Part shown: positions 6,367 through 13,784 of the stretch, piece by piece
How positions within the stretch are numbered: position 1 is the first letter of the stretch
Layout of the letters: each line of letters opens with the position of its first letter
DNA from: Actinophytocola sp044466355
GTDB taxonomy: Bacteria > Actinomycetota > Actinomycetes > Mycobacteriales > Pseudonocardiaceae
Direction of reading: 5' to 3'
NCBI RefSeq assembly: GCF_044466355.1
Contig: NZ_JBITMQ010000005.1
Coordinates: 124,001 to 188,000 of the forward strand
DNA length: 64,000 bases
Made by a program: the position numbers and the translations under genes
Notes under the pieces: generated by a model
Database searches by the model: none
What the model was told of the DNA's origin: nothing
The model's input: the letters and a program-made list of their open reading frames with translations, nothing else

Positions 6367-8380
6367 CCTGGGCGGTGGCTACCCCGATCGACGACCACCA
6401 ATCCGCCGCCTCGAGCGTACGCACGTCGAGCACCGAACAGGTCGCGCCGAGCGAACCGAACATGCGCACCGTCCTCGCGGTCTCCTCGGCCAGCACCTCG
6501 CTGCCCGCGCCGAGCGCACCGGACAGCGTCACCGACCGCACTCCGGTGGCGCTGACCAGGTCGAAGTCCAGCGGTCCGCCGGTGACCCCGCACAACCCGA
6601 CGTGCACGCCGATGTCGCCGAGCACCTCCAGGTTGTCCCGTGCGTCCCCGACGTCGTCGAGCAGCGCGCCGACGTCGAGCGACAGCTCCAGCCGGTCGGC
6701 GGTCAGGCCGCTCTCCTCGATCGCCCTGCGCACCGCACGCACGAGGTCCGCGTCGGCGGACTGGTTGCGGGTCAGCTGGACCCGCAGCACCCCGGGTGAG
6801 CCCGCGAACCGCTTGCACGCCTCCAGCAACAGCATCGGTCCCAGGTGGACAGACCAGCCCGTGCGTTCGGCGAGCCGCACGCACGTCGCGTGGTCGGCCG
6901 CCACCCACGACAGAACCGCCCGCGCACCAACGGGTTCCCGGTCCGCGAGCCGTACGACCGGGGTGAAGTCCACGGCCAGTTCACCGACCTCCCACGCCGC
7001 GGGCAGCGACGCGGCGAGCCGGTCGAGCTCGCCGGCCGCGCGGTCGTCGTCGGCGTGGAACTCGGCCCACTGCCGCCGCCCGGTCGCCCTCGCCTTGCGC
7101 AGCGCGGTGTCCGCGGCACGGAACAGCTCGGTCGCGTCGCCGTCACCGGCACGCCTGCGCACGGCGCCGACGCTCGCGCCGACCGCGACCCCGGTGTCGT
7201 CGATGTACTCCGGGTCCGCGAGCTCCGCGGCGAGCACGCCGATCAGGTCGCCGAGATCCGGTGTCGTCGCCGAGTCCTCGATGAGCACGGCGAACTCGTC
7301 ACCGGCGATGCGGGCCACGAGCGCGTTCTCGTCCGACACCGCCTGCTCGAGCCGACGGCCGACCGCCTGCAGCAGCCGGTCGCCGACCGCGTGGCCGAAG
7401 CTGTTGTTCACCAGCGAGAACGCATCCAGGTTGAGACAGCACAACGTGATCGTGGCACGTGGCTCGGCGCGTTCGAGCGTGCTCTCCAGCTTGGTGTGGA
7501 AGCACTGCCGGTTCGGCAGCCCGGTCAGCGCGTCGTACAGCAGCTGGTGGCCGAGCCGGTCCTGCAACAGGTGCAGCTCGGTCACGTCCTGCACCATCGT
7601 GACGAAGTAGGCGGGATCGCCCGCGCCGTCTCTCAGAAGCGAGATCGCGAGCAGGACCCAGGCGATCTCACCGTCCTCCTTGCGGAGTCTGCGGTGCTCG
7701 TGCACCCGGGCCTGCTCGCCGTCCAGGATGCGGCGGTACGCGGCCATGACGTCGCCCGCGCCGTCGTCGCGGAAGATGTCGGTGAGCATCCGGCCGGGCA
7801 GCCGTTCCGCCTCGGTGGACAGGATGGCCGCGAGCGCCGGGTTGACCTCGATGCACATGCCGCCGAGGTCGGTGATCACGATGCCGGTCGCGGAGGTGGC
7901 GAACACCTCGCGGAAGCGGTTCTCGGTGCCGCGCAGGTTGTGCTCGGCACGCAGGACCGCGTTGAACAGCGCCTGTTTGACCTGTTCCTGCTGGGTGAGC
8001 GTGTACTCCCGCAGGCCGTCGGCGAAACCGGCGGACATCGCGCCGAGCAACGTGACCGTGCGCCGCGCCAGCTCGTTGTCCGGCGTCGAGTCGAGGTCGC
8101 CGAGCAGCTCGCGGGACAGCACGCTGATCGACGCCGCCAGCGCGGAGGGGTCGATGAAGCCCTCGGCGACGAGGCGTTCGCCGATGCGCGTGCCCGCGGC
8201 CGAGGTGAACTCGTCGGCGGCGAGGCTCGTCATGACCTCGTCGACCAGTTCGAGCAGGACGCGCTCGAGGTCGTCGACCGAGCGCGGGACGTACGACGCC
8301 GAGGTCGCCGAGCGTGTCCAGGCACGCGCCAGCTGCTCCCGGCGGTGCACCGGCGGAGCGGTCACGCGTGGGTCGGGCAT
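6344..8380 (-). CDS. PAS-GGDEF protein with degenerate EAL domain (cyclic-di-GMP signalling)
   Basis: A 678-residue cytoplasmic signalling protein. Residues 1-150 are an unassigned helical region, 155-265 a PAS domain (ENRFREVFATSATGIVITD), about 275-440 a GGDEF domain (YDALTGLPNRQ, then AGDEF at 359-363), and 445-678 an EAL-like domain. AGDEF is a variant often compatible with diguanylate cyclase activity; no RxxD inhibitory site is seen just before it. The EAL motif is lost: the position of the catalytic Glu is Arg487 (GARAVLSW), and the DDFGTG loop is missing, so phosphodiesterase activity is not expected. The domain may instead bind c-di-GMP or only fold against the cyclase. The short downstream gene overlaps it. 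Confidence 0.85.
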   Translation of the reverse strand: MPDPRVTAPPVHRREQLARAWTRSATSASYVPRSVDDLERVLLELVDEVMTSLAADEFTSAAGTRIGERLVAEGFIDPSALAASISVLSRELLGDLDSTPDNELARRTVTLLGAMSAGFADGLREYTLTQQEQVKQALFNAVLRAEHNLRGTENRFREVFATSATGIVITDLGGMCIEVNPALAAILSTEAERLPGRMLTDIFRDDGAGDVMAAYRRILDGEQARVHEHRRLRKEDGEIAWVLLAISLLRDGAGDPAYFVTMVQDVTELHLLQDRLGHQLLYDALTGLPNRQCFHTKLESTLERAEPRATITLCCLNLDAFSLVNNSFGHAVGDRLLQAVGRRLEQAVSDENALVARIAGDEFAVLIEDSATTPDLGDLIGVLAAELADPEYIDDTGVAVGASVGAVRRRAGDGDATELFRAADTALRKARATGRRQWAEFHADDDRAAGELDRLAASLPAAWEVGELAVDFTPVVRLADREPVGARAVLSWVAADHATCVRLAERTGWSVHLGPMLLLEACKRFAGSPGVLRVQLTRNQSADADLVRAVRRAIEESGLTADRLELSLDVGALLDDVGDARDNLEVLGDIGVHVGLCGVTGGPLDFDLVSATGVRSVTLSGALGAGSEVLAEETARTVRMFGSLGATCSVLDVRTLEAADWWSSIGVATAQGGVFSGG

Positions 8381-8466
8381 CGCTGGTTGTCCATGGTCGT
8401 GTCGTCGGTGCTCATGCGATGGTGCAGGCGGCGGGTCGCTGCCGCCACCCGGCCATCCCGACAGTG

Positions 8467-9264
8467 TTACTTCTTCCGGGCGATCCCGGCATACAGACCG
8501 TCGTTATCGTCGTCCGTGTCCCGTTCCGGCCGCCACTGCGACGTGCCGACCAGACCCGGCTCCACCAGCTCGAAGTCGCCGAAGAACGAGAGGATCTCCG
8601 CCTTGGTGCGCGACAGGACCGTGTTCTGCGACTTCTTCAGCTTCTCGATGATCTCGTCGCTGGTGTCCTCGGCGAAGTCGTCGGTCAGGTGCGTGAGTGC
8701 GAGGTAGCTGCCGGGGACGAGCGCGTCGCGGTACGCGGCGAAGACCCCGTCCGGGTCATGCTCGGGGAGGATGTAGTGACCGATCGTGATCCCCAGCAGG
8801 CCGATCGGCTGGTCGAAGTCGAGGAGCCGTCGCGTCGTCGCGTCGTTGAGGACGAGGTTCGGCTTGGCGATGTCGGCGTGCACCATCGCCGCGTTCGGGT
8901 TGTTCTCCAGCAGGAGCTGGCTGTGCGCGACGGCGACGTGCTCGTTGTCGACGTACACGACTCTGGCCGTGGGGTCGACCGCCTGGGCGATCTCGTGCAC
9001 GTTGCCGACGGTGGGGATGCCCGAGCCGAGGTCGAGGAACTGGCGGATGCCCTGCTCGGCCAGGAACAGCACCGCGCGCCGCATGAACGCCCTGTTCTGG
9101 ATCACGAACCGCTTGACCTCGGGCTGTGCCTTGAGCAACTCCTCGGCCAGCGCCCGGTCGACGGCGAAGTTGTGGTTGCCGCCGAGCACGTAGTCGTACA
9201 TCCTTGCGGCGCTGGCCTTTTCGAGGTCAACCGAGGTCGGAACCCAGTTGGTCTGCTGTGACAA
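8467..9264 (-). CDS. SAM-dependent methyltransferase (Methyltransf_19-type)
   Basis: A 265-residue class-I methyltransferase of the actinobacterial family that starts with SVDLEKASAARMYDYVLGG. The SAM site is FLDLGSGIPTVGNVHEIAQ and the ribose-binding strand ends in VVYVDNE. Such proteins are abundant in actinomycetes and most have no known substrate. The start is a TTG at 9264: the sequence AGAGGTGG 6 bases upstream and the conserved first residues (SQQTNWVPTSVDL) support it. A paralogue with the same domain lies at 22428-23228. It sits singly, upstream of and on the same strand as the GGDEF gene. Confidence 0.85.
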   Translation of the reverse strand: MSQQTNWVPTSVDLEKASAARMYDYVLGGNHNFAVDRALAEELLKAQPEVKRFVIQNRAFMRRAVLFLAEQGIRQFLDLGSGIPTVGNVHEIAQAVDPTARVVYVDNEHVAVAHSQLLLENNPNAAMVHADIAKPNLVLNDATTRRLLDFDQPIGLLGITIGHYILPEHDPDGVFAAYRDALVPGSYLALTHLTDDFAEDTSDEIIEKLKKSQNTVLSRTKAEILSFFGDFELVEPGLVGTSQWRPERDTDDDNDGLYAGIARKK

Positions 9265-9390
9265 CGTCCACCTCTTGGTCTGAATTGATCGGTAAGCGAA
9301 ACACTACCGAGACGTGGACATGCTGTGACGGGCGGTCACCCGGATGGACCACGGCGAGAAAACGTTTGCCGAGGTAGGCGCTCCGACCAC

Positions 9391-9960
9391 TCAGCGCCGG
9401 CCGTCGCCGGCCGCGCCGGTCAGTGCGGCGGCCGCCATCTCCCGCAGCATCGTGGCCATCCCGTCGCGGCCGAGGTGGCGGCTGTGCGGGGTCGAGTTGA
9501 TCAGGCCGAACACGGCGTGGGCGGCGGCGCGGGCGGTCGGCTCGTCGAGGCCCGGCGCGGTCTCCAGGAGGGCCTGCACCCACACCTCCACGTACCGGCG
9601 CTGCAACGCCCGCACCCGGCGGCGGTCGGGGTCGGTGAGGTTGCCGAGGTTCCGTTCCTGCACGGTGATCAACGCGGGGTTGTCGAGCGCGAAGTCGACC
9701 TGGAAGGCGATCAGCTCACCGAGCAGTTTCGCCGGGTCCGCCGTGCGCTCCCGCCGTTCGAGCCCACCGCCGAGCAGCACCTCGCTGATCGAGGTCAACA
9801 TCTCGCCCAGCATCGCGTCCTTGCTGCGGAAGTGCCGGTAGAGCGCGGGCCCGGAGACCCCGACCGCCGCCCCGATCTCGTCGATGCCCACCCCGTGGAA
9901 CCCGTGCCGCGCGAACAACTCGGCTGCGGCGGCGAGTATCTGCTCACGACGGCTCGACAT
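9391..9960 (-). CDS. TetR-family transcriptional regulator
   Basis: A 189-residue TetR repressor. The N-terminal HTH is textbook: REQILAAAAELFARHGFHGV, then IDEIGAAVGVSGPALYRHF. The C-terminal half is the type seen in regulators next to acyl-CoA carboxylase/dehydrogenase (leucine catabolism) operons of actinomycetes. Here that operon begins 2.2 kb away at 12178, separated by a repeat array and two unrelated genes, so it may be the regulator of accD1-accA1; an inverted repeat just before accD1 (12132-12154) is a candidate site. The start is the ATG at 9960; a GTG directly before it is an alternative. Target is inferred. Confidence 0.85.
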   Translation of the reverse strand: MSSRREQILAAAAELFARHGFHGVGIDEIGAAVGVSGPALYRHFRSKDAMLGEMLTSISEVLLGGGLERRERTADPAKLLGELIAFQVDFALDNPALITVQERNLGNLTDPDRRRVRALQRRYVEVWVQALLETAPGLDEPTARAAAHAVFGLINSTPHSRHLGRDGMATMLREMAAAALTGAAGDGRR

Positions 9961-10004
9961 CACGCCATGCTACCGACCCAACGTAAACGCCCACTAACAA
10001 CCAC

Positions 10005-10417
10005 CGCGAGTCACGCCCCAGAACACCGCGAGTCGCGCCGTAGGACATACCGAGTTGTGCGTTTCGTGCACATGCTGCCCGCCGGGCGCATCGGCACGAA
10101 CCGCACAACTCGCCCTGCGTGAGAGCGCGACTCGCGGTGACCGGAACCGCGAGTCGCGTTCCAGGGCACCGCGAGTCGCGTTGTCGAACATGCCGAGTTG
10201 TGTGTTTCGTGCAGATGTCCGCCGGGCGCATCGGCACGAACCGCACAACTCGTCATGCGTGAGAGCGTGACTCGCGGTGTTCGGGGGCGTGACTCGCGTT
10301 GCAGGTCGTCGCGAGTCGCGTTGTCGGACATGTCGAGTTGTGTGGTTTGTGCATGTGTCCTGTGGGGTGCTTCGGCACGAGACGTACAACTCGCCATGTC
10401 TGGGGGCGCGACTCGCG
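10005..10417. repeat. Three-unit hairpin repeat array with 22-bp-spaced CGCGAGTCGCG motifs
   Basis: About 410 bp without a gene. Three long imperfect hairpins (10051-10112, 10194-10252, 10334-10393) each open with CGAGTTGTG and close with CAACTCG; the first has 18 of 19 arm positions paired. Between and around them are ten copies of the 11-mer CGCGAGTCGCG or its complement/variants at 10005, 10027, 10126, 10148, 10170, 10266, 10288, 10310 and 10407, exactly 22 bp apart where adjacent. Each hairpin begins 24 bp after the preceding 11-mer start and each following 11-mer starts 14 bp after the hairpin's last base. The unit length is about 140-143 bp. Frames running through it are just translated repeats. 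Confidence 0.85.
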
Positions 10418-10438
10418 GGGTTTGCTGGTGCATCTATT

Positions 10439-10451
10439 GGTAACCGTTACC
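10439..10451. promoter_or_regulatory. 13-bp palindrome upstream of the SGNH gene
   Basis: GGTAACCGTTACC is symmetric about the central C and begins just after the repeat array, 79 bases before the esterase start. It resembles a TetR-type operator and could serve the TetR gene to the left or the esterase promoter. No experimental or comparative support is visible here. Confidence 0.4.
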
Positions 10452-10529
10452 TACTAACGGCCTGGTTTGGTGTCTTGTTAGTTACTGGTGGGATGGGGGT
10501 GTCGGGAATCCCTCCACCGGAGGTTAAAG

Positions 10530-11327
10530 ATGCGTCTCCGTTCCATTGCCATCTCTCTCTTCGCGGCCGTGGTCGCGACCGGTGTGGCGCTGGCTCCAGC
10601 GTCCGCCGATCCCGTTGCGGCGGCGGGGAAATACGTCGCGCTCGGTGACTCGTACGCGTCCGGCACCGGTGCCGGCGACTACGGCGACAGCGGCGGCTGC
10701 AAACGCAGCGCCAACGCCTACGCACAGCTGTGGGCGAACGCCAACGCCCCGTCCGCGTTCGCGTTCGTCGCCTGTTCCGGCGCGGTCACCTCGGACGTGC
10801 TCGCCGAGCAGGTCGGCGCGCTCACCGCGGACACCGAACTGGTCACGATCTCCATCGGCGGCAACGACGCCGGTTTCGCGGACGTCATGACCGACTGCAA
10901 CCTCGGCTCGGACGACAGCTGTGTGGCACGGAACCAGGAGGCGCAGGTCTTCGCCCGCAACGAGCTGCCCGCACGGTTGGACAGCGTGTACACCGAGATC
11001 AGCGGCCGGGCGCCGAACGCGCGCGTGGTCGTCCTCGGGTACCCGCACATCTACCAGTTGGACGGGGACTGCAACGTCGGTCTCTCGGAGACCAAGCGCG
11101 CGGCGATCAACGGCTCGTCGGACGTGCTCGCCGAGGTCATCGCCGGACGCGCGGGCGCGTACGGCTTCACCTTCGTGGACGGTCGCTCGGCGTTCGCCGG
11201 CCACGAGATCTGCTCGTCCGGTGACTGGTGGCTCAACAGCGTCACCTTCCCGATCGACGAGTCGTATCACCCGAACGCGGCCGGTCACAGCGGCGGCTAC
11301 TACGCGGCGTTGTCCGCGGTCGCCTAG
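10530..11327 (+). CDS. Secreted SGNH-hydrolase esterase/lipase
   Basis: A 265-residue GDSL-type esterase exported by a signal peptide (MRLRSIAISLFAAVVATGVA, cleavage probably after ALAPASA). The SGNH blocks are all present: nucleophile Ser41 in YVALGDSYASG, Asn112 in ISIGGNDAG, and the terminal DESYHPNAAGH with catalytic His247. Cysteines in the mature protein would form disulfides. It resembles streptomycete secreted lipases and acylhydrolases that cleave esters of varied chain length. The ATG at 10530 has CCGGAGG upstream and gives a clean signal peptide. A strong terminator follows at 11341-11375. Substrate is not predictable. Confidence 0.9.
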   Translation: MRLRSIAISLFAAVVATGVALAPASADPVAAAGKYVALGDSYASGTGAGDYGDSGGCKRSANAYAQLWANANAPSAFAFVACSGAVTSDVLAEQVGALTADTELVTISIGGNDAGFADVMTDCNLGSDDSCVARNQEAQVFARNELPARLDSVYTEISGRAPNARVVVLGYPHIYQLDGDCNVGLSETKRAAINGSSDVLAEVIAGRAGAYGFTFVDGRSAFAGHEICSSGDWWLNSVTFPIDESYHPNAAGHSGGYYAALSAVA

Positions 11328-11340
11328 ACGACCACACCGA

Positions 11341-11375
11341 GACGGGGCCCGGCGGCGCGTTCGCCGGGCCCCGTC
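11341..11375 (+). terminator. Rho-independent-like terminator after the SGNH gene
   Basis: A 14-bp perfect stem (GACGGGGCCCGGCG at 11341-11354 with its complement at 11362-11375) and a 7-base loop, 14 bases after the stop codon. GC-rich and lacking a U-tract, as typical for actinomycetes. Confidence 0.85.
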
Positions 11376-11515
11376 CGTGCGCGGACCTCGTGCGCATCGG
11401 GCGGGGCGGGCCGTACTTTCGGGCAGCAACCCGTTATTCGTTTTGCCTGGTCGGACGCGGTGGCGAAACTGGATGTCACCCAAACAGAAATCGCCGATCG
11501 GATGGAGTGCATCCG

Positions 11516-12127
11516 ATGGATTCCCTCGACCAGATCCTGAGCATCCTCGCGTCCCTGGCAGCCGTCTTCGGGACCGTCATCTCCTATCTCCAGTACCGCG
11601 TCAAGCACCAACCCGGCGGCACCTCACCGCCACCTCCGACACCGGGTGGGGGACCCCCGACCGTGGTGCGGGTGGTCGCGTTCTGGGTCGTCGCGGACGC
11701 GGTGATCACCGTGCTCCTGTTCTACGCCGTGTTCTCGACCGGGATGGCTGAGCTGCACAGCTTCAGCTTCCCGGTCCCTGACCTGCCGGAACCGGTCGTC
11801 GCGCTGGCGCCGATCGGGCTCGCGGCGCTGATCGGCATGGTGAGTGTGCCGGTCGCGATCCAGCGCGCGGGCGGCCTGCGGGACGGCGACGCGGCCGCAC
11901 GCGGCAAGCTGATCGGTGTCGCCGCCCGTGACCTGTTCGTCGGCGTCGCGCTCGCGGTCGGCGCCCAGGTGTTCGCCGACGACATGCCCGAGTCGGTGTT
12001 CAGCGTGCTCACGCTCTACCTGGCCTACTGCATCGCCTCCGCGTTCGTGCACATCGGCCTGCTGTTGCACGCCCACACCAGAGCCTGGGTCGAGGCCAAC
12101 CGGGCGCCCGCTGGACGCGTGCGGTAG
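11516..12127 (+). CDS. Small multi-pass membrane protein, hypothetical
   Basis: A 203-residue protein with one hydrophobic segment at the N-terminus (ILSILASLAAVFGTVISYL), a Pro/Gly linker (PPPPTPGGGPP) and then about four further hydrophobic segments; the C-terminus (AHTRAWVEANR) is basic and probably cytoplasmic. I do not recognise the family. The ATG at 11516 has a GGATGGAG ribosome-binding site; frame extensions further upstream cross the terminator and are not coding. It stands alone between the esterase and the accD1 operon. Confidence 0.65.
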   Translation: MDSLDQILSILASLAAVFGTVISYLQYRVKHQPGGTSPPPPTPGGGPPTVVRVVAFWVVADAVITVLLFYAVFSTGMAELHSFSFPVPDLPEPVVALAPIGLAALIGMVSVPVAIQRAGGLRDGDAAARGKLIGVAARDLFVGVALAVGAQVFADDMPESVFSVLTLYLAYCIASAFVHIGLLLHAHTRAWVEANRAPAGRVR

Positions 12128-12131
12128 GCGG

Positions 12132-12163
12132 CGATAACATCGCTCATGTTAACGATGGCTAAC
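12132..12163. promoter_or_regulatory. Candidate operator before the accD1 operon
   Basis: CGATAACAT (12132-12140) and ATGTTAACG (12146-12154) form an inverted repeat with 8 of 9 paired positions; a second overlapping dyad GTTAACGATGGCTAAC runs 12148-12163. It lies 15-45 bases before the accD1 start. The TetR regulator at 9391-9960 is the closest candidate ligand. Confidence 0.5.
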
Positions 12164-12177
12164 CTGAGCGGAGTGAG

Positions 12178-13782
12178 ATGGACGCGCCCGTGCTGGGGAG
12201 CGGAGCCGACCCGGGTGACCCCGCGTACCAGCGGTACGTGAAGGAGCACGCCGCACTCGTCGACGACCTGCGTGCCCGTACCGCCACCGCCGCCCGCGGT
12301 GGCGGTGAGCGGGCCAGGCAGCGGCACCTCGACCGCGGCAAGCTGCTGCCGCGGGACCGGGTCGAGTCGCTGGTCGACCCCGGCTCGCCGTTCCTCGAAC
12401 TGTCGCCGCTGGCCGCGGCCGGGATGTACGACGACGAGGCGCCCGCCGCCGGCATCATCACCGGCGTCGGCCGCGTGTCCGGCCGCGAATGCGTGATCGT
12501 CGCCAACGACGCCACGGTCAAGGGCGGCACGTACTACCCGATGACCGTCAAGAAGCACCTCCGTGCGCAGGAGGTGGCGCTGCACAACAACCTGCCGTGC
12601 GTCTACCTGGTGGACTCCGGCGGCGCGTTCCTGCCGCGACAGGACGAGGTGTTCCCCGACCGCGAGCACTTCGGGCGGATCTTCTTCAACCAGGCCACCA
12701 TGTCCGCGCGCGGCATCCCGCAGATCGCGGCCGTGCTCGGCTCGTGCACCGCGGGCGGCGCGTACGTGCCCGCCATGAGCGACGAGGCCGTGATCGTCCG
12801 CAACCAGGGCACGATCTTCCTCGGCGGCCCGCCGCTGGTGAAGGCCGCCACCGGTGAGGTCGTCACCGCCGAGGAGCTCGGCGGCGGCGACGTCCACTCG
12901 CGACAGTCCGGCGTGACCGACCACCTCGCCGAGGACGACGGCCACGCGCTGCGGATCGTCCGCTCGATCGTGTCCACCCTCGGCCCGCGCGCACCGCGCC
13001 CGTGGGAGGTCGCGCCGGTCGAGGAACCCACCGTCGACCCGGCCGGGCTGTACGGCGTCGTGCCGACCGACTCGCGCACCCCGTACGACGTGCGCGAGGT
13101 GATCGCGCGGGTGGTCGACGGCAGCCGGTTCCGCGAGTTCAAGAAGGAGTACGGCAGCACGCTCGTCACCGGGTTCGCCCGCATCCACGGCCACCCGGTC
13201 GGGATCATCGCGAACAACGGCGTGCTGTTCGGCGAGTCCGCGGTCAAGGGCGCGCACTTCATCGAGCTGTGCGACCAGAGGTCGATCCCGTTGGTGTTCC
13301 TGCAGAACATCACCGGGTTCATGGTCGGCCGCGACTACGAGACGTCCGGCATCGCCAAGCACGGCGCGAAGATGGTGACCGCCGTGGCGTGCGCGCGGGT
13401 GCCGAAGTTCACCGTGATCATCGGCGGCTCGTTCGGCGCGGGCAACTACTCGATGTGCGGCCGGGCTTACGAGCCGCGGTTCCTGTGGATGTGGCCCAAC
13501 GCGCGGATCTCCGTGATGGGCGGCGAGCAGGCGGCGTCCGTGCTCGCGACCGTGCGCCGGGACCAGCTCGGTGACGAGTGGTCCACGTCGGACGAGGAAG
13601 CGTTCAAGGAGCCGATCCGGGCGCAGTACGAGGACCAGGGCCACCCGTACTACTCGACCGCACGCCTCTGGGACGACGGCGTGATCGACCCGGCCGACAC
13701 GCGGATGGTGCTCGGGCTTGGCCTGTCCGCCGCGGCGAACAAGCCCCTGGAACCCGTCCGCTACGGCGTCTTCAGGATGTGA
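12178..13782 (+). CDS. accD1: Acyl-CoA carboxylase beta (carboxyltransferase) subunit, methylcrotonyl-CoA type
   Basis: A 534-residue carboxyltransferase subunit that transfers CO2 from carboxybiotin to an acyl-CoA, most likely 3-methylcrotonyl-CoA in leucine breakdown. Both crotonase-like halves are visible: the N-half with GTYYPMTVKKHLRAQEVA and GSCTAGGAYVPAMSDEA, the C-half with NNGVLFGESAVKGAHFI, GGSFGAGNYSMCGRAY and ARISVMGGEQAASVLA. These match the MCC-beta subfamily better than propionyl- or acetyl-CoA carboxylases. The ATG at 12178 has GGAGTGAG upstream. It heads a tight operon with the biotin subunit (2-bp gap) and an acyl-CoA dehydrogenase (ATGA overlap), the usual actinobacterial leucine/isovalerate arrangement. 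Confidence 0.92.
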   Translation: MDAPVLGSGADPGDPAYQRYVKEHAALVDDLRARTATAARGGGERARQRHLDRGKLLPRDRVESLVDPGSPFLELSPLAAAGMYDDEAPAAGIITGVGRVSGRECVIVANDATVKGGTYYPMTVKKHLRAQEVALHNNLPCVYLVDSGGAFLPRQDEVFPDREHFGRIFFNQATMSARGIPQIAAVLGSCTAGGAYVPAMSDEAVIVRNQGTIFLGGPPLVKAATGEVVTAEELGGGDVHSRQSGVTDHLAEDDGHALRIVRSIVSTLGPRAPRPWEVAPVEEPTVDPAGLYGVVPTDSRTPYDVREVIARVVDGSRFREFKKEYGSTLVTGFARIHGHPVGIIANNGVLFGESAVKGAHFIELCDQRSIPLVFLQNITGFMVGRDYETSGIAKHGAKMVTAVACARVPKFTVIIGGSFGAGNYSMCGRAYEPRFLWMWPNARISVMGGEQAASVLATVRRDQLGDEWSTSDEEAFKEPIRAQYEDQGHPYYSTARLWDDGVIDPADTRMVLGLGLSAAANKPLEPVRYGVFRM

Positions 13783-13784
13783 CC

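Noticed and set aside
10005..10417. CRISPR array
   Set aside because: The regularly spaced 11-mers look array-like, but spacing is only 22 bp, repeats occur on both strands, the intervening sequences are themselves repeated hairpins, and no cas gene is near.
9994..10443. Repeat-encoded proteins (several overlapping frames of 70-140 residues)
   Set aside because: All frames through the array are open because the repeat unit lacks stops; the peptides are just translations of the repeat and have no RBS or domain.
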